Below, one piece after another: positions 7,416 through 14,175 of a stretch of 16,196 bases of DNA (positions are counted from its first letter, which is position 1; every line of letters begins with the position of its first letter). The stretch is from JBOHER01 sp050701115 (GTDB taxonomy: Bacteria; Actinomycetota; Actinomycetes; Mycobacteriales; Pseudonocardiaceae), in the NCBI GenBank assembly GCA_050701115.1, contig JBOHER010000167.1:1-16196 (forward strand). The letters run 5' to 3'. Below the pieces are notes generated by a model. It saw only the letters and a program-made list of their open reading frames with translations. It searched no databases and was not told the origin of the DNA. The position numbers were made by a program, and so were the translations under genes.

Positions 7416-8195
7416 TCATGCTGGGGTAGCGCGCCGTCCCATCGGCGATCGCTGCACCGTCACGATGTCCATCGGATCGAACACCCGGTCGGGGTGATCG
7501 GTATCGAAGGCGTATGTGACGGCGAACTTGGCTGTGACCTTGAGTTCGCCGGTGTCTCCCGCCTGCACCGTCAGTGTTCCCCTGGTCTTCGGGGCGACGG
7601 GGAGCAACCGGTGGGACTCGTCGATAAAAGTGACAAAGCCGGCGGCGTCCAACGGGGTGCGCAGCTCCGGGCGCAACACCTCACGCATGTCGGGTGCCGG
7701 CGTCTGCAGGAAGGGTTCGACGTCGTGCCGTTCGAGGACCCGCAGGTCCAGATGGGCGGCGGCGATGGAGTCCCTCACCTGCTTGAGTGCATCCGCCACT
7801 TGCTCGGTTGTGAACGAACCGATCGCCTCCGGCTCGGGAACCGTGATGCCGTCGATACCATCGGACCAACCTGCGGCGGGGGTCGCCGCGAACGGCTGAT
7901 CCAGTTGCACCCGGAAGCTGCTGGTCCTGGTTGTCGGGGTGGGCGATACCGGCGTGCGCTGCACAGCCGAGGTGCTCGCGCTCGGCACGAGCGTGACCCA
8001 GTAGGTGATGAGCGCGACGAGCACGATGGGCACCGTGATGAAGGCGCCGAGTAGCCATAGCGTGCGCGAGCCGAGTCGTAAGCGCCTCCGCACCTTGCGG
8101 GCTCGACGAGCGGCTGCGCGGGCCCGCCGTTTGTCGCGTCGGGACAAGTCGAGCCGCTGCAGATCGGGATGACTACCGATATCGGATTCGTGCAT
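7416..8195 (-). CDS. Hypothetical single-pass membrane protein, likely C-terminal frameshift
   Basis: I do not recognise a family. The 259-residue product has an Arg/Lys/Ala-rich cytoplasmic N-terminus (residues 20-44), one membrane segment (about 46-70, LWLLGAFITVPIVLVALITY), a Ser/Thr/Pro-rich linker (71-90) and an extracytoplasmic domain of about 170 residues with no cysteine. The ATG at 8195 is preferred over 8228 because GGGAGAAG lies about six bases upstream. The encoded ending (SPMGRRATPA) is basic and unlike the rest. Shifting frame near 7441-7452 instead gives RWDGALPQHDEE, MFFDPDQP and a stop at 7361-7363, six bases from the convergent DUF488 stop. The acidic ending is probably the original one, so a one-base gain or equivalent is inferred. 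A 24-bp palindrome lies 29 bases upstream of the start. Confidence 0.65.
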   Translation of the reverse strand: MHESDIGSHPDLQRLDLSRRDKRRARAAARRARKVRRRLRLGSRTLWLLGAFITVPIVLVALITYWVTLVPSASTSAVQRTPVSPTPTTRTSSFRVQLDQPFAATPAAGWSDGIDGITVPEPEAIGSFTTEQVADALKQVRDSIAAAHLDLRVLERHDVEPFLQTPAPDMREVLRPELRTPLDAAGFVTFIDESHRLLPVAPKTRGTLTVQAGDTGELKVTAKFAVTYAFDTDHPDRVFDPMDIVTVQRSPMGRRATPA

Positions 8196-8224
8196 GATCT
8201 GCTTCTCCCTGCAGCGCTTCCTCG

Positions 8225-8248
8225 GCACCTTATCGTCCGATTTGGTGC
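8225..8248. promoter_or_regulatory. 24-bp palindrome, candidate operator for the membrane protein gene
   Basis: The half-sites are GCACCTTATCG (8225-8235) and CGATTTGGTGC (8238-8248), separated by two bases. Nine of eleven positions are symmetric, the TT pairs being the exceptions. On the minus strand a -10-like TAAGGT overlaps the right half, placing the site on the likely promoter of the gene starting at 8195. Regulator unknown. Confidence 0.45.
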
Positions 8249-8286
8249 ATTGTTGCCCCGGTGCCGGCTAGCGGGGCGGGCGAAGT

Positions 8287-8314
8287 CTGATCGTTCGCGC
8301 CGGGTTCGTAGACT
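8287..8314 (+). promoter_or_regulatory. valS promoter, probably giving a leaderless mRNA
   Basis: The -10 box is TAGACT (8309-8314) and a weak -35 is CTGATC (8287-8292), with a 16-base spacer. The expected start point falls at about 8321-8323, on or next to the GTG start of valS, and no Shine-Dalgarno sequence precedes that GTG. The same TCGTAGACT string occurs ahead of folC. Confidence 0.5.
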
Positions 8315-8322
8315 TACCGGCT

Positions 8323-10968
8323 GTGACCGAGAACCCCGCCCAGCCCAGCACCGATCTGCCCACGACCTGGAACCCGGCCGACGTAGAGGCCGAGCTCTAT
8401 CAGGGTTGGGTAGACGCGGGCTATTTCAAGGCTGACGCCGGCTCGGACCGGCCGCCGTTCACCATCGTGCTGCCACCACCGAATGTCACCGGTGCCATGC
8501 ACATAGGTCACGCGCTGGACCACACCCTGATGGACGCGCTGACCCGGCGCCGCCGGATGCAGGGCTACGAGGTCCTGTGGCTGCCCGGGATGGACCACGC
8601 CGGGATCGCCACCCAGAACGTCGTCGAGCGTGAACTGGCGGGCCAAGGGCTGTCCCGGCACGATCTCGGCCGTGAGCGGTTCGTCGATCGGGTCTGGGAG
8701 TGGAAGGAAGAGTACGGCGGCAAGATTCTCGGCCAGATGCGTCGCCTCGGCGATGGTGCCGACTGGGACCGGCAGCGCTTCACCATGGACGAGGGTCTAT
8801 CCCGCGCCGTCCAGACGATCTTCAAGAAGCTCTTCGAGGACGGCCTGATCTATCGCGCCGAGCGGATCATCAACTGGTGCCCGCGGTGCCACACCGCGCT
8901 GTCGGACATCGAGGTGGAGCACTCCGAGGACGAGGGCGAACTCGTCTCCATCCGCTACGGCGAGGGCGAGGATTCAATCGTCGTGGCGACAACGCGGGCG
9001 GAGACGATGCTTGGCGATACCGCCGTCGCGGTGCACCCGGAGGACGAACGCTACGCGCACTTGGTCGGCACCGAGGTGACTCTGCCGCTGACCGGCAGGA
9101 AGATCCCGATCGTTGCCGACGAGCACGTGGATCCGGCCTTCGGCACCGGCGCGGTCAAGGTGACTCCTGCGCACGACCAGAACGACTTCGAGATCGGCCG
9201 TAGGCACGGCCTGCCGATGTTGACCATCATGGACGAGCGCGCGGTGATCACCACGCACGGCCCGTTCCAGGATCTGGACCGGTTCGAGGCACGCCCCGCC
9301 GTGGTCGCCGCCCTGCGTCAGCAGCGCCGGATCGTCGCCGAGAAGCGGCCGTACCTGCACGCGGTCGGGCACTGTTCGCGGTGTGACACCGTCATCGAGC
9401 CCCGGCTGTCGCTGCAGTGGTGGGTGCGGGTGGCTCCGCTGGCCAAGGACGCTGGCGACGCGGTGCGCGATGGCCGCACCAAGATCCACCCGCCGGAGCT
9501 GGCCAAGCGCTACTTCGACTGGGTCGACAACATGCACGACTGGACGATCTCGCGTCAGTTGTGGTGGGGACACCGGATCCCGGTCTGGTACGGGCCGAAC
9601 GACAAGGTGGTCTGCGTCGGTCCGGACGAGGAGCCACCCACCGGCGACGGCTGGGTGCAGGACGGCGACGTGCTGGACACCTGGTTCTCCTCCGGCTTGT
9701 GGCCGTTCTCCACGCTGGGCTGGCCGGACCAGACCGCCGATCTGCGCAAGTTCTATCCGACCAGTGTGCTGGTTACCGGCTACGACATCCTGTTCTTCTG
9801 GGTCGCCAGGATGATGATGTTCGGGTTGTACGCGATGGCGGACAGCGGAGGCAGCCGTGCAGTGCCTTTCCGCGATGTCTTCCTGCACGGCCTGATCCGG
9901 GACGCCACCGGCAAGAAGATGTCCAAGTCACGCGGCAACGTGATCGACCCGCTGGACTGGTTGGACGCCTTCGGTGCGGACGCCACCCGGTTCACCTTGG
10001 CCCGAGGCGCCAATCCAGGCAGCGACATGGCCATCGCCGAGGAGTGGGCGGCAGGCTCGCGGAACTTCTGTACGAAGCTGTGGAACGCCAGCCGGTTCGC
10101 GCTGATGAATGGGGCGACCACGGCGGTCGAGGTCCCCGCTCGGGAAACCCTGACCGACGCCGACCGGTGGATCCTGGATCTCGCTGACCGGTTGGTGTCC
10201 GATGTGGACGGCCTGTTCGAGTCCTTCCAGTTCGCCAAGCTGTGTGATGAGCTCTACCACTTCACCTGGGACGAGTTCTGCGACTGGTATCTGGAGCTGG
10301 CCAAGGTACAGCTCGCCGAGGGTGGCGCGCGTGCGGAATCCACCCGTGCGGTGCTGGGGCATGTGCTCGACATCGTGCTCCGTCTGCTGCATCCGGTGGT
10401 TCCCTTCGTTACCGAGGCGCTGTGGAAGTCGTTGACCGGCAAGGAATCCGTGGTCATCGCCCAGTGGCCCGCCGCGACCGGACAGGCTCCAGACGTGGGT
10501 GCGGCTCAGCGGATCGCCGATGTGCAGAAGCTGGTCACCGAGATCCGTCGATTCCGGTCGGATCAAGGGCTCAAGCCTGGTCAGCGGGTGCACGCCCGGT
10601 TGTCCGGCGCCGGGTTCGAGCGGGTGGCAGGACACGAGGGTGCGATCCGCTCGCTGGCCCGGTTGACCGAGGCCGGCGAGCAGTTCTCGGCGAGCGCGTC
10701 GATCGAGGTGGGCGTGGCCGCCGGGGTGGCGCTGGTTGAGCTGGACCTGTCCGGCGCGATCGATGTCACCGCGGAGCGCAAGCGGTTGGACAAGGACCTC
10801 GCCGCCGCGTGGAAAGAACTCGAGCAGACCGAGAAGAAGCTCGCCAACCCCGCCTTCACCGACAAGGCCCCTGCGGAGATCGTGAACAAGATCCGCACCC
10901 GCAAGCAGACCGCCGAGTCCGACATCGACCGCATCTCCGCACGGTTGGAGGCTTTGCCCAGCGCCTGA
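8323..10968 (+). CDS. valS: Valyl-tRNA synthetase
   Basis: ValRS, a class I synthetase, charges tRNA-Val with valine and edits mischarged threonine. The 881-residue product has the nucleotide-binding signature PNVTGAMHIGH with HIGH at 60-63. The CP1 editing domain occupies about 200-340 (VATTRAETMLGDTAVAVHPED). Catalytic-site segments include WWVRV and WTISRQLWWGHRIPVWYG. KMSKS is at 532-536 (GKKMSKSRGNV). An anticodon-binding domain follows. A C-terminal coiled-coil tRNA arm (about 815-880) is rich in charged heptads. The GTG at 8323 opens MTENPAQPSTDLPTTWNPADVE. There is no Shine-Dalgarno sequence, but a TAGACT box ends nine bases upstream, suggesting leaderless translation. The long reading frame is undamaged. 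A T-box leader was looked for and not seen. Confidence 0.97.
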   Translation: MTENPAQPSTDLPTTWNPADVEAELYQGWVDAGYFKADAGSDRPPFTIVLPPPNVTGAMHIGHALDHTLMDALTRRRRMQGYEVLWLPGMDHAGIATQNVVERELAGQGLSRHDLGRERFVDRVWEWKEEYGGKILGQMRRLGDGADWDRQRFTMDEGLSRAVQTIFKKLFEDGLIYRAERIINWCPRCHTALSDIEVEHSEDEGELVSIRYGEGEDSIVVATTRAETMLGDTAVAVHPEDERYAHLVGTEVTLPLTGRKIPIVADEHVDPAFGTGAVKVTPAHDQNDFEIGRRHGLPMLTIMDERAVITTHGPFQDLDRFEARPAVVAALRQQRRIVAEKRPYLHAVGHCSRCDTVIEPRLSLQWWVRVAPLAKDAGDAVRDGRTKIHPPELAKRYFDWVDNMHDWTISRQLWWGHRIPVWYGPNDKVVCVGPDEEPPTGDGWVQDGDVLDTWFSSGLWPFSTLGWPDQTADLRKFYPTSVLVTGYDILFFWVARMMMFGLYAMADSGGSRAVPFRDVFLHGLIRDATGKKMSKSRGNVIDPLDWLDAFGADATRFTLARGANPGSDMAIAEEWAAGSRNFCTKLWNASRFALMNGATTAVEVPARETLTDADRWILDLADRLVSDVDGLFESFQFAKLCDELYHFTWDEFCDWYLELAKVQLAEGGARAESTRAVLGHVLDIVLRLLHPVVPFVTEALWKSLTGKESVVIAQWPAATGQAPDVGAAQRIADVQKLVTEIRRFRSDQGLKPGQRVHARLSGAGFERVAGHEGAIRSLARLTEAGEQFSASASIEVGVAAGVALVELDLSGAIDVTAERKRLDKDLAAAWKELEQTEKKLANPAFTDKAPAEIVNKIRTRKQTAESDIDRISARLEALPSA

Positions 10969-10989
10969 TTCTGTCGGCCGGTGTCCTTA

Positions 10990-11032
10990 CTGTGGTCCGC
11001 GCAGCTGTACCCACGACGATGGGTACCCACAG
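10990..11032 (+). terminator. Nested hairpin between valS and the broken glycosylase gene
   Basis: The inner stem GTACCCA (11007-11013) / TGGGTAC (11020-11026) has a CGACGA loop. The outer stem CTGTGG (10990-10995) / CCACAG (11027-11032) closes it with an 11-base bulge on the 5' side. It begins 22 bases after the valS stop and ends just before the AAGGAG of the next gene. It could terminate valS transcription, but no U-tract is present. Confidence 0.4.
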
Positions 11033-11050
11033 CCAAGGAGTGAGCCCTCC

Positions 11051-11990
11051 ATGTCCCGCCTCACCCGCCGCGCCCTCAATCGCGCGCTGCTGGAACGCCA
11101 GTTATTACTGCGGCGCGCGAGAATGTCCTCGCTCGAGGCGGTCGAGCACCTGGTGGGCATGCAGGCGCAGGTTCCGGGCAATCCGTACATCGCGTTGTGG
11201 TCGCGGTTGCACGGGTTCCGAGCCGACGATCTCGCGCAACTGCTCGCCCAGCGACGCGCTGTGCGAGCGACCATGATGCGCGGCACGATCCACCTGATGA
11301 GCTCGCGAGCTGCTCGCTCCACGGTGGCCCGACCGTGATCCGGCGGCCCTGGCGTACGCGGTGCGGGTCTTGCTCCCGGCGGTGCACGTGCCGCCGCGTG
11401 GCCTGTGGGGGCGGAGTGGGCCGGTCGCGCTGGCCGCGATGGAGACCTGGCTCGACGCGAAGTTGCCTGCCGACTCTGCACCGGATGCGATGATCCTGCG
11501 TTACCTGGCGGCGTTCGGTCCGGCAATGCCCGCGGACGCGACCACCTGGTCAGGTTTACGCGGACTGCGTGAGGTGTTCGATCGGCTGCGGCCGAGGCTG
11601 CGGACGTACCGTGATGAGCATGGGCGGGAGCTGTTCGACCTGCCCGATGCGCCCCTGTCTGAGCCCGACGTGTCGGCGCCACCCCGGTTCCTGCCCGAAT
11701 TCGACAACGTGCTGCTGTCGCATGCCGATCGCTCGCGGGTCATCGCTGATGAGTATCGCAAGGCGCTGACCTCGCCAAACGGTGTGCTTCCCGGCACGAT
11801 CCTGGTGAACGGATTCATGCGTGGGACCTGGACGATCGAGCGGCACAAAGCCTGCGCCACACTGAGCATCAAGCCGTTCGAACGATTGTCCAGAAAGGAC
11901 ACTGCAGCGTTGGAGAGCGCGGGGACCCGGCTGCTGGCCTTCGCCGCTGACGAAGCGGGTACCCGAGAAGTTCGGTTCGTGCAGCCGTGA
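11051..11990 (+). pseudogene. AlkZ/YcaQ-type winged-helix DNA glycosylase (HTH_42, PF06224), broken by an internal deletion
   Basis: HTH_42 proteins of the AlkZ-like branch remove alkylated bases and unhook interstrand crosslinks. The first frame (ATG 11051, AAGGAG ten bases upstream) gives ALNRALLERQLLLRR and HLVGMQAQVPGNPYIALWSRL, including the QxQ catalytic motif (Gln38, Gln40), and MMRGTIHLMSS, then a stop at 11336-11338. The other frame picks up at about 11307 as ELLAPRWPDRDPAALAYAVR and continues through VPPRGLWGRSG, AFGPAMPADATTWSGL, GRELFDLPDAPL, PPRFLPEFDNVLLSHADRSRV and NGFMRGTWTIER to the stop at 11990. By family comparison roughly 40-50 residues are missing between HLMSS and ELLAPRW, so this is an out-of-frame deletion near 11300-11308. 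Assignment to the AlkZ-like branch rests on the QxQ motif; the family call is firm. Confidence 0.82.
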
Positions 11991-12046
11991 AGCCGTTTGG
12001 CCAGCGGCCCCCGCGCTAGGGCAACCTCTGATCACCGGTGCCCGTG

Positions 12047-12074
12047 CTTGGCCCTGGTGGGTCGCTCGTAGACT
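12047..12074 (+). promoter_or_regulatory. folC promoter
   Basis: The -10 box is TAGACT (12069-12074), with -35 candidates CTTGGC (12047-12052) or TTGGCC (12048-12053) and a 15-16 base spacer. The surrounding TCGTAGACT, then A and CGG, is shared with the valS promoter at 13 of 15 positions. The start of transcription would be near 12081, about 13 bases before the first GTG. Confidence 0.45.
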
Positions 12075-12093
12075 CATCGGGTCAGGGAAATCG

Positions 12094-13704
12094 GTGTTGG
12101 GAGCAGGTGTGTCGCGAGGCGGCCGGGACGAGGACGAGTTCCTCAGCGAGATCTCGCCTGAGCAGATCGTCGCTGGGCCCATGCCCGATCGCCTCGACGA
12201 CCAAGGCGCGCTCGACCCGGAGTTCGACTCCAGCGAGGCCGCGGAGGACGCCTACGACCGGTACGACTCCGGTGATCGTGACATCGAGCCCGCTGACGTC
12301 GCCGACCCCGATGCCGCCGTGGAGTTCGATCCCGTGCTGGAAGCGCAGGCCCTCGGTGAGCTGCAGGGGGTCGAAGCCCGGCTGAACCAACGCTGGGGCG
12401 AGAACAAGATCGCGCCGTCCCTCGAACGGATCAGCGCCCTGCTCAACCTCATCGGCGAGCCGCACCAGACCTACCCGGTCCTGCAGGTCTCCGGCACCAA
12501 CGGCAAGGGGTCGACGGCGCGCATGATCGACGCGTTGTTGACCAGGATGGGCCTGCGGGTCGGCCGCTACACCAGTCCGCATCTGCAGGTGGTGACCGAG
12601 CGGATCAGCGTAGACGGCAGTCCGATCCGTCCGTCCAAGTACGTCGAGATCTATCGCGACCTCGAGCCGTTCATCGACATGGTGGACGGTGCCCGGGCAG
12701 CCGACGCTCCGGTGATGACCAAGTTCGAGGTGCTCACCGGGATGGCGTTCGCCGCGTTCGCCGACGCCCCGGTCGACGTCGCCGTGCTGGAGGTCGGCAT
12801 GGGCGGCACCTGGGACGCCACCAATGTCGCCGACGCGCAGGTGGCCGCGATCACCCCGATCGGCCTCGACCACATCGACTATCTCGGACCCGACCTCAGC
12901 GCGATCGCGCGCGAGAAGGCCGGGATCATCAAATCGGGCAGCGTGGCGGTCATCGCCGAGCAGGATCCCGACGTGCTGCGGGTGATCCTGGAACGCGCCG
13001 TCGAGATGGACGCCACGGTCGCTCGTGCGGGTCAGGAGTTCGGGGTGCTTGAGCGCGAGATCGCTGTCGGCGGGCAGCTGTTGAAGCTACAGGGACTCGG
13101 CGGGGTGTACGAGCAGATCTTCCTTCCCCTGCACGGAGAGCACCAGGCAGGTAATGCGGCGCTGGCGCTGGCGACGGTGGAGGCGTTCTTCGGTGCGGGC
13201 AAGGACCGGCAGCTCGTCCTCGACGCGGTGCGGGAGGCGTTCGCCGGGGTAATCGCTCCGGCCCGGCTGGAACCCGTGCGAGCCGCGCCGACCGTACTGC
13301 TCGACTCGGCGCACAACCCGCACGCCGCACGAGCGCTGGCGTCCACACTGGACAGCGAGTTCGCCTTCCGCCGCCTGGCGGTCGTGCTCGGCGTGCTGGA
13401 CGACAAGGACGCGCGAGGCATTCTGGAAGCGCTCGAGCCGGTCGTGTCCGATGTGGTGATCACTCGCAACTCCTCGCCCCGCGCCATGGATCCCGAGGTG
13501 CTCGCCGAGCTGGCCGTTTTCGTGTTCGGCGAAGACCGTGTGGTGGTGGAACCGCGCCTGGACACCGCGGTGGAGACCGCCGTGGCGCTGGTCGAGCAGA
13601 GCGGCGACCCCGAGGAACCCATCTCCGGTGGTGGAGTTCTGATCACCGGCTCGGTGGTGACCGCCGGGGAGGCCAGGGCGTTGTTCGGAAAGGAGCCGGC
13701 GTGA
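12094..13704 (+). CDS. folC: Bifunctional dihydrofolate synthase / folylpolyglutamate synthase
   Basis: FolC adds glutamate to dihydropteroate and extends folate polyglutamates, using ATP in the cytoplasm. The 536-residue product has the Mur-ligase-type P-loop GTNGKGST (134-141), TSPHL (160-164) with ERISVDG just after it, the VGMGGTWDATN metal/substrate segment, GLDHIDYLG, the carbamylated-lysine-type EKAGIIK, and C-terminal DSAHNPHAARAL. Residues 11-85 form an unusual Asp/Glu-rich extension ahead of the catalytic domain. GTG 12094 has AGGGA five bases upstream. GTG 12109, with GGGAG five bases upstream, is an equally good start and would drop five residues. The stop overlaps the start of the next gene (GTGA), so the two are translationally coupled. 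The reading frame is intact. Confidence 0.93.
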   Translation: MLGAGVSRGGRDEDEFLSEISPEQIVAGPMPDRLDDQGALDPEFDSSEAAEDAYDRYDSGDRDIEPADVADPDAAVEFDPVLEAQALGELQGVEARLNQRWGENKIAPSLERISALLNLIGEPHQTYPVLQVSGTNGKGSTARMIDALLTRMGLRVGRYTSPHLQVVTERISVDGSPIRPSKYVEIYRDLEPFIDMVDGARAADAPVMTKFEVLTGMAFAAFADAPVDVAVLEVGMGGTWDATNVADAQVAAITPIGLDHIDYLGPDLSAIAREKAGIIKSGSVAVIAEQDPDVLRVILERAVEMDATVARAGQEFGVLEREIAVGGQLLKLQGLGGVYEQIFLPLHGEHQAGNAALALATVEAFFGAGKDRQLVLDAVREAFAGVIAPARLEPVRAAPTVLLDSAHNPHAARALASTLDSEFAFRRLAVVLGVLDDKDARGILEALEPVVSDVVITRNSSPRAMDPEVLAELAVFVFGEDRVVVEPRLDTAVETAVALVEQSGDPEEPISGGGVLITGSVVTAGEARALFGKEPA

Positions 13705-14093
13705 GCGAGCAGACGCCGCAGGCGCAGGCTCCCGATCCGCTCAAGTCCTTCCGAGGTGTCGTGGCCGGGACGCTGATCATCGAAGCGATCGTGGTCGCCC
13801 TCGCGCTGCCGGTCGTCGCCAAGCTGGGCGGCGGCATCGGTAGCGGTCAGGGCTGGTCGGTGCTGGCCATCGTCGCTGTGCTGATCGTCTGCTGCGGCCT
13901 GCTCCGGCGCCCCTGGACCATGCCGGTGGTGTTGGTACTGCAGGTCGTGCTGATCGCCTTCTTTCTGACCCTGCCTGCACTCGGCATCATCGGCGTGATC
14001 TTCCTCGGGGTGTGGCTCTACCTGCTTTGGTTGCGCCGCGACGTCGCGCGCCGGTTGGCCGAGGGCAGACTGCCCAGCCAGCAGGAGCAGTAG
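13701..14093 (+). CDS. DUF4233 small integral membrane protein
   Basis: This 130-residue protein has a polar N-terminus, an early LKSFRGVVAGTLIIEAIVV segment and about four membrane helices (roughly 19-42, 51-68, 73-91, 93-110). It ends in a basic-then-polar tail (RRDVARRLAEGRLPSQQEQ). It corresponds to the DUF4233 (PF14017) family that follows folC in mycobacteria and other actinobacteria; function unknown. The GTG at 13701 overlaps the folC stop by four bases, and AAAGGAG (13689-13695) lies five bases upstream. In mycobacteria ndk comes next. Here a hairpin and a broken phosphatase gene intervene. It is intact, unlike the next gene downstream. Confidence 0.85.
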   Translation: MSEQTPQAQAPDPLKSFRGVVAGTLIIEAIVVALALPVVAKLGGGIGSGQGWSVLAIVAVLIVCCGLLRRPWTMPVVLVLQVVLIAFFLTLPALGIIGVIFLGVWLYLLWLRRDVARRLAEGRLPSQQEQ

Positions 14094-14142
14094 CCGTCGT
14101 GAGTGTTCAGCGCCCTTCCAGCGCCAGAAACACTCACGACGG
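14094..14142 (+). terminator. Strong terminator-type hairpin after DUF4233
   Basis: A perfect 14-bp stem, 14094-14107 with 14129-14142 (arms CCGTCGTGAGTGTT and AACACTCACGACGG), starts at the base after the stop codon. A further GCGC/GCGC pairing (14110-14113, 14121-14124) can extend it. There is no U-tract. The left arm is shared with the hairpin at 6915-6954, so it may be one copy of a dispersed terminator family. Confidence 0.7.
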
Positions 14143-14175
14143 GTGGTGTTGGCCTGAGCGCGCCAGGCTGCGGGC

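Noticed and set aside
7044..8054. A 336-codon plus-strand open frame spanning the DUF488 gene and the membrane protein gene
   Set aside because: It crosses two genes in other frames, shows no domain, and its second half is antisense to the membrane protein.
8196..8322. Possible T-box or other leader ahead of valS
   Set aside because: No specifier stem or T-box consensus is visible, and the promoter is too close to the start codon to leave a leader.
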